A stretch of DNA of 64,000 bases from an uncultured Eubacteriales bacterium (GTDB taxonomy: Bacteria > Bacillota > Clostridia > Oscillospirales > CAG-272). Under the pieces are notes generated by a model. It saw nothing but the letters and a program-made list of their open reading frames with translations, did not search any database and was not told where the DNA came from. A program made the position numbers and the translations under genes. This document shows, in pieces, positions 50,575 to 60,658 of this stretch; positions within the stretch are counted from its first letter, which is position 1, and each line of letters starts with the position of its first letter. The DNA is taken from NCBI GenBank assembly GCA_934467415.1, contig CAKSLQ010000004.1:124001-188000 (forward strand). The letters are read 5' to 3'.

Positions 50575-51600
50575 ATGCCGCGTAAAGTGATCTATACGGA
50601 CAGCTCGGATACGACCGCCATGATTTTCGGGCCGTTCGACTGCAACATTGAGAAGCTGGAGGCACGCTTTGACGTGCGCATCTTCAACAAGAAGCAGGCG
50701 GGCACCGAGGGGGATGCCGTCATCATCGAGGGCGTCTCCGAGGAGAATGTGGAGAAGGCGTACCGCGCCGTTGAGTTCATGAAGACGAAGTTCGGCGGCG
50801 GGGAGCAGCTCGGCGAGCAGACCGTGGACTACATCATCGGCATGGTCGCCGACGGCAGTGAGAATGAGCTCGCTGCCTTTGACGACAGCTGTATCTGCAT
50901 CACCAACAGCGGCAAGCCGATCAAGGCAAAGACCGTCGGACAGAAAAAGTATGTGAACGCCATCAGAAAGAATACCGTGGTGCTCGGCGTCGGCCCGGCC
51001 GGCACGGGCAAGACCTTCCTGGCCGTCGCCATGGCGGTCAAGGCGCTGCGCGCCAAAGAGGTCAACCGCATCATTCTGACGCGCCCCGCCGTGGAGGCGG
51101 GCGAGAGCCTCGGCTTTCTCCCCGGCGACCTGCAAAGCAAGATCGACCCCTATCTCCGCCCGCTGTACGACGCGCTCTTTGAGATGCTCGGCGCGGAGAA
51201 TTACACCCGCCATCTTGAAAAGAACACGATCGAGATCGCGCCGCTGGCCTACATGCGCGGCCGCACGCTGGACGACTCCTTCATCATCCTCGACGAGGCG
51301 CAGAACACCACGCCCGAGCAGATGAAGATGTTCCTCACCCGTCTCGGCTTCAATTCCAAGGCAGTCGTCACCGGCGACCTCACGCAGACCGACCTGCCGT
51401 TCGGCAAAAAGAGCGGCCTTGCCGCCGCCGTGAAGATTCTGGACGGCATCGAGGGCATCGGCATCCATCACTTCACCGAGCGGGACGTCGTGCGGCACCG
51501 ACTGGTGCAGGAGATCATCCTGGCCTACGACCGCTACGAAAAGGAAAACGCGAAGAACAATGCAAAAGCGGCGTTCAAGCCGCGAAAGGATAAACCATGA
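50575..51600 (+). CDS. phoH: PhoH family ATPase (PhoL type)
   Basis: A 341-aa P-loop protein with an N-terminal KH-like region (1-100) and the PhoH core GVGPAGTGKTFLAVAMA, TRPAVEAGESLGFLPGDL, and DEAQNTTPEQMKMFLTR. Thought to act in RNA metabolism alongside YbeY. It overlaps ybeY by 4 nt. Confidence 0.95.
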   Translation: MPRKVIYTDSSDTTAMIFGPFDCNIEKLEARFDVRIFNKKQAGTEGDAVIIEGVSEENVEKAYRAVEFMKTKFGGGEQLGEQTVDYIIGMVADGSENELAAFDDSCICITNSGKPIKAKTVGQKKYVNAIRKNTVVLGVGPAGTGKTFLAVAMAVKALRAKEVNRIILTRPAVEAGESLGFLPGDLQSKIDPYLRPLYDALFEMLGAENYTRHLEKNTIEIAPLAYMRGRTLDDSFIILDEAQNTTPEQMKMFLTRLGFNSKAVVTGDLTQTDLPFGKKSGLAAAVKILDGIEGIGIHHFTERDVVRHRLVQEIILAYDRYEKENAKNNAKAAFKPRKDKP

Positions 51601-52076
51601 ACGTATCATTTGAGATTGCAAACGAACAGGATAAGTTCCCCGTGACCGAGGCGCTGACCGAGCTGCTGCGCCGGGCGGCGGCCGAGACACTCACCGCCGA
51701 GGGCATCGACTTTGACTGCGAGTTTTCGATCACCTATACCGACAACGAGGGCATCCGCGCACTCAATCGTGAATACCGGAACAAGGACAGCGCGACCGAC
51801 GTGCTCTCCTTCCCGATGTTCGACCCTGAGACCGAGGAGATCGAGGCGCTGGACGGACAGCCCGCCGTGCTCGGCGACATCGTGATTTCGCTTGAACGCG
51901 CGGCGGAGCAGGCGGAGCTGTACGGGCATTCGTTTGAGCGCGAGGTCGCGTTTCTGTGTGTGCATTCGGTGCTGCATCTGCTCGGCTACGATCACGAGCG
52001 CTCCGACGACGAGGACAGGCTGATGCGTGAGAAACAGCGCGCCGTGATGCACGCGCTGGGGCTGGAAATACAATAA
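51597..52076 (+). CDS. ybeY: Endoribonuclease YbeY
   Basis: A 159-aa zinc-dependent rRNA maturation factor. The metal motif HSVLHLLGYDH (H-x3-H-x5-H) is intact, preceded by the conserved NREYRNKDSATDVLSFP. In the phoH-ybeY-era-recO string. Confidence 0.97.
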   Translation: MNVSFEIANEQDKFPVTEALTELLRRAAAETLTAEGIDFDCEFSITYTDNEGIRALNREYRNKDSATDVLSFPMFDPETEEIEALDGQPAVLGDIVISLERAAEQAELYGHSFEREVAFLCVHSVLHLLGYDHERSDDEDRLMREKQRAVMHALGLEIQ

Positions 52077-52098
52077 AGGACGCCGAGAGGAAACATAC

Positions 52099-52983
52099 AT
52101 GACAAAAACCGCATTTCTGGCGATTGTCGGCAGACCGAATGTCGGCAAATCGACCCTGCTGAACACCGTCTGCGGCGAGAAAATCGCCATCGTGTCGAAC
52201 AAGCCGCAGACCACGCGCAACCGCATTACCGGTATCTACACCAAGGGTGAAGACCAGTTCGTCTTCCTCGATACGCCCGGCATTCACAAGCCGCGCACCG
52301 TGCTCGGCGACTACATGGTCAGGACCGCGAACGGCTCGATCGGCGAGGCGGACGCGATCCTGCTCGTCGTAGAACCCGTGCCGAGCGTCGGCGAGATTGA
52401 GGCGGGTATCATCGAGAAGATCCGCGCGTCAAAGACGCCGGCCATCCTCGTGGTCAACAAGGTGGACGAGCATACCCCTGCCGACATCGCGGCCACCATC
52501 GCGGCCTACGCCGCCGCCTATGATTTCGACGCCGTTGTGCCGATCTCGGCCAAGAGCGGCAAGGGCGTGGACGCCCTGTTTGAGGAGGCGTCCAAGTTCC
52601 TCTACGAGAGCGTGTGGTACTTCCCGGAGGACGCCGTCACCGATCAGCCCGAGCGGCAGATCGCGGCGGAGATCATCCGCGAGAAGCTGCTGCGCACGCT
52701 GAACAAGGAGATCCCGCACGGTACGGCCGTCGTGATCGAGGAGTTCAGGGAAGAGAAGAACATCATCCGCATCCGCGCGGAGATTTTCTGCGAGAAGGCG
52801 TCGCACAAGGGCATCATCGTCGGCAAGAACGGCGCCGCGCTCAAGCTGGTCGGCACCTATGCCCGCGAAGATCTCGAAAAGTTTCTCGGCACGAAGGTCT
52901 ATCTCAACCTTTGGGTCAAGGTCAAGGAAAACTGGCGCGAAAGTGCCGCCACTGTCGGCAATTTCGGCTACAGAGACGAATAA
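52099..52983 (+). CDS. era: GTPase Era
   Basis: A 294-aa GTPase binding the 3' end of 16S rRNA in 30S assembly. G1 is GRPNVGKSTLLNTV, G3 DTPGIHKP, G4 VNKVD; the C-terminal KH domain has GIIVGKNGAALKLVGTYAR. The ribosome-binding site is GAGAGGAAA. recO begins 6 nt after its stop. Confidence 0.97.
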   Translation: MTKTAFLAIVGRPNVGKSTLLNTVCGEKIAIVSNKPQTTRNRITGIYTKGEDQFVFLDTPGIHKPRTVLGDYMVRTANGSIGEADAILLVVEPVPSVGEIEAGIIEKIRASKTPAILVVNKVDEHTPADIAATIAAYAAAYDFDAVVPISAKSGKGVDALFEEASKFLYESVWYFPEDAVTDQPERQIAAEIIREKLLRTLNKEIPHGTAVVIEEFREEKNIIRIRAEIFCEKASHKGIIVGKNGAALKLVGTYAREDLEKFLGTKVYLNLWVKVKENWRESAATVGNFGYRDE

Positions 52984-52989
52984 GGCGCC

Positions 52990-53796
52990 ATGCTGATCGG
53001 GATAAAGGGGCTGGTTCTGCGCGTGATCCCGCGCACCGAGAGCGATCGCCTGGTCGTGCTGTTCACGGCAGAACGCGGCAAGATCACGGTCTGTGCCAAG
53101 GGTTCGCGCTCAGCCAAGAGCAAGCTGCTCCCCTGCATCGAGCCGTTTGCCTACTCGGAGTTTGTACTTTATGAAAAGGACGGCTACTTCTGGATCCGCG
53201 AGGGGCTGCTCATCGAGAATTTCTACAGGATCCGCGAGGATGTGCAGAGGCTCGCGCTGGCGTCCTATTTCTGCGAGGTGCTTGACCTCGTCGTGTACGA
53301 GAACATGCAGGAGACCGAGCTGCTCCGGCTCGGGCTCAACTCGTTTCACGCCATCGCGACCGATCTGCGCCCGCTGCCCGTCATCAAGGCGGTCTTCGAG
53401 ATGCGCGCCTGTCTGCTGCTCGGCTTCGCGCCGAATATGGAGCACTGCGCGGTCTGCGGCAGAAAGAATGCGGCCGCCTGGTGCTTCAGCCTGATGGACG
53501 GCGAGATCGTCTGCGGCGACTGCCGCGAGCGCGCACTGCGCGCTTATTTTGCCACGCAGCAGAGCGTCAACGCCGAGGAGGAGCGGCGCTGCGCCACGCA
53601 GATCTACCTCATTTCCGAGAATGTGCGTGCGGCGGTGCGGTATCTGACTTCCTGCCCCGCCGACAAAATATACGGTTTTACGATGCCGGAGGGCGACATC
53701 CCGCAGCTGTGCAAGCTGTGCGAGGATCATCTCACCTACCGGCTGGAGAAGAAACTGAAGACCCTCGACTTCTATCACGATGTCGAGGCATTATAA
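52990..53796 (+). CDS. recO: DNA repair protein RecO
   Basis: A 268-aa RecO that loads RecA on gaps. The N-terminal OB fold is IKGLVLRVIPRTESDRLV and a helical middle follows. A four-cysteine zinc site (CAVCGRKNAA and IVCGDC) is in the C-terminal half. It follows era directly; mutS2 starts 10 nt downstream. Confidence 0.95.
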   Translation: MLIGIKGLVLRVIPRTESDRLVVLFTAERGKITVCAKGSRSAKSKLLPCIEPFAYSEFVLYEKDGYFWIREGLLIENFYRIREDVQRLALASYFCEVLDLVVYENMQETELLRLGLNSFHAIATDLRPLPVIKAVFEMRACLLLGFAPNMEHCAVCGRKNAAAWCFSLMDGEIVCGDCRERALRAYFATQQSVNAEEERRCATQIYLISENVRAAVRYLTSCPADKIYGFTMPEGDIPQLCKLCEDHLTYRLEKKLKTLDFYHDVEAL

Positions 53797-53806
53797 GGAC
53801 TTGAAT

Positions 53807-56185
53807 ATGGCTTTTACACAGAAAACACTTTCCATGCTGGAATATGACAAGGTGACGGCGCTGCTGGCCGCCGCCGCGCTCACCGAGGGCGCGCGGGCAA
53901 AGGCGCTCTGCCTTGTGCCGAGCGGGGACGAGGCAACCGTACTGCGCCGCCAGCAGGTGACGGCGGATGCGCGCCGCCTGATCGACGCCAAGGGTTATCC
54001 GTCCTTCGGCGGCGTCCGCGACGTGTCGGGTGCGCTTGCGCGCGCCGGCCGCGGCGCGATGCTGCAGCCGCTTGAGCTGCTTGAGGTGGCCGATCTTCTG
54101 CGGGTCAGCCGTGCGCTGTTCGACTACAGCAAGACCGATAAGCCGTTTGAGACGGTGCTCGACGAGACTTTCTCGCTCATCGTGACCAATCGCCGCATGG
54201 AGGACACCATCACGCGCTCCATCCTCGCCGAGGATCAGATCGCAGATGAGGCAAGCCCCGAGCTTGCCGAGATCCGCCGCAAGATCCGCGCGGCGAACAA
54301 CAAGATCAAGGACACGCTGCAAAAGTTCATCAGCGGCGGCTACGGCAAGCTGCTGCAGGAAAACATCGTGACCATGCGCAACGACCGCTACGTCGTGCCG
54401 GTCAAGGTGGAGCATAAGAACGAGATCAAGGGTCTCGTCCACGATACGTCGGCCTCCGGCGCGACCGTGTTTATCGAGCCGGTCTCCATCGTCGAGGCGA
54501 ACAACGAGCTGAAGCTGCTGAAAAGCAGGGAAGAACACGAGATCGAGAAGATTCTCTATGCGCTGTCCTCGCTTTGCGCCGAGGCGGCCGACACGCTGAA
54601 CAGCAACTATCATCTCATCACCGAGATTGCCTTTGCATTCACCTGCGCGAGCCTTGCCGAGCAGATGAAGGCAAGCGCCGTACAGCCCGCGAAGACGAAG
54701 GCGTTCAACCTGCGCCGCGCGGTGCATCCGCTGCTCGACCGCGCCACCGCCGTGCCGATCGACGTGCGGCTCGGCGACGATTTTGACACGCTGGTCATCA
54801 CCGGCCCGAACACGGGCGGTAAAACCGTCACGCTCAAGACGGCGGGACTGCTTGCGCTGATGTATCAGTCCGGCCTGCAGCTGCCCGCCGCGCCGAACTC
54901 CACCATGTGCGTGTTCGACGACGTTCTCGTGGACATCGGCGATGAGCAGAGCATCGAGCAGTCGCTCTCCACGTTTTCGGCGCACATGGTCAACATCGTG
55001 GATATTTTAGGGCGGGTCACGCCCAATTCGCTGGTGCTGCTCGACGAACTCGGCGCGGGTACGGACCCGATCGAAGGTGCGGCGCTTGCCGTATCCATTC
55101 TTGAAAACCTGCGCAGCCACGGCGCGCGCATTGCCGCCACCACGCACTATGCGGAGCTGAAGGCCTACGCCATCGAGACCGACGGTGTGACCAACGCCTC
55201 CTGCGAATTTGACATCGAGACCCTGCGCCCCACCTATAAGCTCATCATCGGCACGCCCGGCAAGTCGAACGCGTTCGCCATTTCTGAGCGGCTGGGCATT
55301 CCGCGCTCCATCGTCGAGCATGCAAACGCCATGATCTCGGGCGACAGCAAGCGCTTTGAAAACGTCATCGAAAAGCTGGAGGCCGACCGCATCCGCATGG
55401 AACATGCCCGCGAGGAGGCCGAGCGGATGAAGGACGAATATGAGGCCTTTCGCGCAAAGTCCGAGGCGGAGATCAAACGCGCGCGGGACGATGCCGCACG
55501 CGAAAAGGAGAAGGCGCAGGCACAGGCCAAGCGCATGGTGCAGAGTGCGCGCGAATCCAGCGAGTATATCTTAAACGAGATCACGACGCTGAAGAAGAAA
55601 CGTGCCGAGGAGATCAAAAAAGAGGAACTCGAAAAGGCACGTCAGTCGATCCGCGCCGAGCTGCGCGCGAAGAGCGGCGAGTACGATCCGATCGAGGACC
55701 TGACCGACACCGACTATGTGCTGCCGCGCCCGCTCGTCAAGGGCGACACGGTGCTCATCATGAGCATCGGTCAGACCGGTACGGTGCTCAGCCCCGCCGA
55801 CAAAAACGGCATGGTGCGCGTGCAGGCGGGCCGGGTCATGACCCGCACCGAGGAAAAGAACCTCAAGCTGATCGAAAAACAGAGCGGCGCCGTGCAGAAG
55901 AACCGGGACAAGCGCGCGTATAAAAATACGGTCGTCAAGTCGTTCAGCCCGGAGCTGGACATCCGCGGCATGTACGGTGACGACGCCTGCTTCATGCTCG
56001 ATAAATATCTGGACGACGCTGCGCTCGCCGGCATTCACACCGTTCGTATCATTCACGGCAAGGGTACCGGCGCTCTCAAGGCCGCCGTGTGGCAGTTTTT
56101 GCGCGGTGACCGCCGCGTGGAGTCCTATCGGCTCGGCAGCTTCGGCGAGGGTGACGCAGGCGTCACCGTGGTCGAGGTCAAGTGA
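53807..56185 (+). CDS. mutS2: Endonuclease MutS2
   Basis: A 792-aa MutS2, linked to ribosome rescue and suppression of recombination. The MutS-type ATPase has GPNTGGKTVTLKTAGL and LLDELGAGTDPIEGAAL; a coiled coil (about 520-640) follows. The C-terminal Smr domain has LDIRGMYGDDACFML and IIHGKGTGALKAAV. ATG 53807 is chosen by the family N-terminus. A second small Smr gene follows it immediately. Confidence 0.96.
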   Translation: MAFTQKTLSMLEYDKVTALLAAAALTEGARAKALCLVPSGDEATVLRRQQVTADARRLIDAKGYPSFGGVRDVSGALARAGRGAMLQPLELLEVADLLRVSRALFDYSKTDKPFETVLDETFSLIVTNRRMEDTITRSILAEDQIADEASPELAEIRRKIRAANNKIKDTLQKFISGGYGKLLQENIVTMRNDRYVVPVKVEHKNEIKGLVHDTSASGATVFIEPVSIVEANNELKLLKSREEHEIEKILYALSSLCAEAADTLNSNYHLITEIAFAFTCASLAEQMKASAVQPAKTKAFNLRRAVHPLLDRATAVPIDVRLGDDFDTLVITGPNTGGKTVTLKTAGLLALMYQSGLQLPAAPNSTMCVFDDVLVDIGDEQSIEQSLSTFSAHMVNIVDILGRVTPNSLVLLDELGAGTDPIEGAALAVSILENLRSHGARIAATTHYAELKAYAIETDGVTNASCEFDIETLRPTYKLIIGTPGKSNAFAISERLGIPRSIVEHANAMISGDSKRFENVIEKLEADRIRMEHAREEAERMKDEYEAFRAKSEAEIKRARDDAAREKEKAQAQAKRMVQSARESSEYILNEITTLKKKRAEEIKKEELEKARQSIRAELRAKSGEYDPIEDLTDTDYVLPRPLVKGDTVLIMSIGQTGTVLSPADKNGMVRVQAGRVMTRTEEKNLKLIEKQSGAVQKNRDKRAYKNTVVKSFSPELDIRGMYGDDACFMLDKYLDDAALAGIHTVRIIHGKGTGALKAAVWQFLRGDRRVESYRLGSFGEGDAGVTVVEVK

Positions 56186-56193
56186 GGTGCGGT

Positions 56194-56547
56194 ATGGATA
56201 AAAAGATATATCCGATCGACCTGCGCGAGGGGCTCCCCGATGTGGACGCGGCGCTGCGCATTCTGGAATACCAGTTTGCCTCCGCCGCCGCCATCGGCGA
56301 GCGCGTGGTCAAGGTCATTCACGGCTGCGGCTCCACCGTGCGCGGCGGCGGCCGCCTGCGCACCGAGGTGCGCCGCTGGGGGCGGAACGACAAGCGCGTC
56401 GGCCTCGTGGTCAAGGGCGAGAACTTCTCGGTTGAAAATCCGCAGGCGCGCTACCTTGTCGAAAAGTTTCCGCACGTTGCCGCCGACGCGGATCTCGAAC
56501 AGCACAACGAGGAGATCACGCTGTTTTTCATTCAGGCAAGAAAATAA
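56194..56547 (+). CDS. Small Smr-like domain protein
   Basis: A 117-aa protein starting MDKKIYPIDLREGLPDVDAA. Its pattern IDLREG...DAALRILEYQF...VVKVIHGCGSTVRGGGRLRTEV follows the Smr nuclease domain (LDLRG ... HGKGTG), with HGCGST in place of HGKGTG. The ribosome-binding site is GAGGTG. It starts 8 nt after mutS2, whose own C-terminus is an Smr domain. Nuclease activity is not certain. Ends at a strong terminator. Confidence 0.75.
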   Translation: MDKKIYPIDLREGLPDVDAALRILEYQFASAAAIGERVVKVIHGCGSTVRGGGRLRTEVRRWGRNDKRVGLVVKGENFSVENPQARYLVEKFPHVAADADLEQHNEEITLFFIQARK

Positions 56548-56586
56548 AAAAATCGTGTTTTCCGTCGGAAAACACGATTTTTATTT
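56547..56586. terminator. Bidirectional terminator between the Smr gene and acpP
   Basis: Stem of about 16 bp around GTC (centre 56563-56566), with an A-run on the left and a T-run on the right. Converging genes on both sides use it. Confidence 0.9.
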
Positions 56587-56599
56587 CTGTTATCGAAAG

Positions 56600-56833
56600 T
56601 TATGCGTTTGCGGCGTTCTCTTCGAGGTACTTGACCACATCACCGACCGTAATCAGTCCCTTGATGTCGTCATCGTCGATCTGAATCGAGAACTTCTCCT
56701 CGCAAAGAAAAACGAGGTCTGCCAGCTCCAGCGAGTTGATGCCGAGATCGTTTTCAAGCTCTGCGTCAAGGCGGATGTCATCCGGATTGACCGACAGCTC
56801 CTCAACGAGGATCGCTTTAAGTTTATCGTACAT
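56600..56833 (-). CDS. acpP: Acyl carrier protein
   Basis: A 77-aa ACP, the carrier of fatty acid synthesis. The phosphopantetheine serine is S34 in GINSLELADLV; the usual DSL is NSL here, a variant found in some clostridial carriers. The acidic helix II/III profile is kept (LENDL, IQIDDDDIKG). AGGAGGAAA precedes ATG 56833. Stand-alone gene, away from plsX and from any fab cluster, so it could be a specialised rather than the main ACP. Confidence 0.9.
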   Translation of the reverse strand: MYDKLKAILVEELSVNPDDIRLDAELENDLGINSLELADLVFLCEEKFSIQIDDDDIKGLITVGDVVKYLEENAANA

Positions 56834-56881
56834 TATGATTTCCTCCTGAAAGTCATGGATATAATTCAACCAACGCACAAT

Positions 56882-56910
56882 AGTATAGATTATTTTTTCG
56901 TCGTTGTCAA
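56882..56910 (-). promoter_or_regulatory. acpP promoter
   Basis: On the minus strand TTGACA (56905-56910), 17-nt spacer, TATACT (56882-56887). Confidence 0.85.
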
Positions 56911-57042
56911 GGCTTTTTACGGTTTTCGGCGCCGTTATATGTAAAATCTTATGTCCTGTTCTATATATAATGTAGGAAAAGGCGCAAAATTCGGAGAGGC
57001 TGTCGGCCTGCTGCGGCAAAGAAAGCGGTACCCGCGCGTGCG

Positions 57043-57062
57043 TTCACATAAGATTCACATAA
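57043..57062. repeat. Tandem TTCACATAA repeats upstream of the RHH gene
   Basis: TTCACATAA at 57043-57051 and 57054-57062, 11 bp apart, i.e. on one face of the helix, 28 nt before the -35 element. Possible operator half-sites for the ribbon-helix-helix protein. Confidence 0.5.
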
Positions 57063-57089
57063 ATTCGTATAGAACTTTATATAAAACTA

Positions 57090-57118
57090 TTGACAAGTTA
57101 TATATATGGTGCTACAAT
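57090..57118 (+). promoter_or_regulatory. Promoter of the RHH gene
   Basis: TTGACA (57090-57095), 17-nt spacer, TACAAT (57113-57118) preceded by TGC. Confidence 0.85.
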
Positions 57119-57136
57119 AGCAGTATCAAAAAGAAT

Positions 57137-57151
57137 CGGAGTCATACTCCG
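57137..57151. promoter_or_regulatory. Palindrome in the leader of the RHH gene
   Basis: CGGAGT-CAT-ACTCCG lies about 15 nt after the expected transcription start and 18 nt before the start codon; it could be a DNA operator or an RNA hairpin near the ribosome-binding site. Confidence 0.5.
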
Positions 57152-57169
57152 GAAAGGGTGGTCATCGCC

Positions 57170-57829
57170 GTGAAAAGAACAATGTACAGTCTGATGCTGT
57201 CGGAGGATGTCATGCGGGAGATTGACGCGCTTGCCCATCGCATGGGAACAAACCGTTCAAACCTCGTCAACATGATCCTCGCCGAGCGGGTGGAAATGCG
57301 CACGCCGGAGCAGCAGATTAATGATATTTTCAGCGGGATCGAGCAGATGCTTTCGACCTCGCGCGATCTGATTCCGCTGCTGGCGCCGAATGCACAGCGC
57401 GTGTCGGTCCGGTCCAATCTTGAGTATAAGTACCGCCCGACGCTGCGCTACGAGGTCGAGCTGGCAAACGGCTTTGCGCACGGCGAGCCGATCGGCACGC
57501 TCAGCGCCAATTTCCGCACACAGTCGCAGGGGCTTCTCGAATTGCTGAGCCGCTTCTTCCGCTGCCTGGTCCGCATCGAGGACAGGATGCTGCCCTTCGA
57601 TGTGTCCTACACGCTGGGCGACGGGCGCTTTACCCGTACACTGGCGTATCCGATGCGCTACGGCGCAGGGAAGGACAGAGCCATCGAGGCAGCAGAGATC
57701 TCCCGTGCCATCACCGACTATGTCAGTCTGGTTGACCGTATGCTGAAGGCCTGTGTCGGCGGTGCCGATGCGCAGACGCTGTCGGATATGTACGCCGCAG
57801 ACCTTGCGCGCCGCTCCATCCTGCTGTAA
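57170..57829 (+). CDS. Ribbon-helix-helix regulator with conserved C-terminal domain
   Basis: A 219-aa protein. Residues 1-45 fit a ribbon-helix-helix DNA-binding domain: strand RTMYSLML, helix EDVMREIDALAHRMG, and helix NRSNLVNMILAERV. The rest (about 50-219) is a strand-rich then helical region, with YKYRPTLRYEVEL and LLELLSRFFRCLVRIEDRML, that I do not recognise. The start is GTG at 57170 with AAAGGGTGG upstream; ATG 57182 is the alternative. Own promoter with operator-like repeats. clpB is 36 nt downstream and may be read from the same transcript. Confidence 0.8.
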   Translation: MKRTMYSLMLSEDVMREIDALAHRMGTNRSNLVNMILAERVEMRTPEQQINDIFSGIEQMLSTSRDLIPLLAPNAQRVSVRSNLEYKYRPTLRYEVELANGFAHGEPIGTLSANFRTQSQGLLELLSRFFRCLVRIEDRMLPFDVSYTLGDGRFTRTLAYPMRYGAGKDRAIEAAEISRAITDYVSLVDRMLKACVGGADAQTLSDMYAADLARRSILL

Positions 57830-57865
57830 AAAGCAAAAGTCATTCCGCAAAGGAGTTGAACCTTT

Positions 57866-60502
<2,637 letters not shown>

Positions 60503-60512
60503 AAGCACAGCC

Positions 60513-60546
60513 ATAAGCCGCGCGGAATGCTCCGCGCGGCTTATTT
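60513..60546 (+). terminator. Terminator after clpB
   Basis: 14-bp stem (60513-60526 / 60531-60544) with an ATGC loop and a short T-stretch. Confidence 0.8.
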
Positions 60547-60549
60547 CTT

Positions 60550-60584
60550 CAAAAAAAGGCAGCCGCATGTGAGCGGCTGCCTTT
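60550..60584 (-). terminator. Terminator of the ECF sigma gene
   Basis: AAAGGCAGCCGC / GCGGCTGCCTTT (60555-60566, 60573-60584), followed on the minus strand by T7. The 75 nt between it and the sigma gene stop (60585-60658) hold only a small hairpin, ACCG-GCTTAT-CGGT. Confidence 0.85.
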
Positions 60585-60658
60585 GATGGTATTGCGGGGC
60601 CAAACTTCCTTGCCTTCAGGGGCTTGCAGGCCACCGGCTTATCGGTGACCCTGACTTT

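Noticed and set aside
60585..60658. Possible tRNA or small structured RNA after the sigma gene
   Set aside because: Only one 4-bp hairpin; no cloverleaf arms or CCA-like end.
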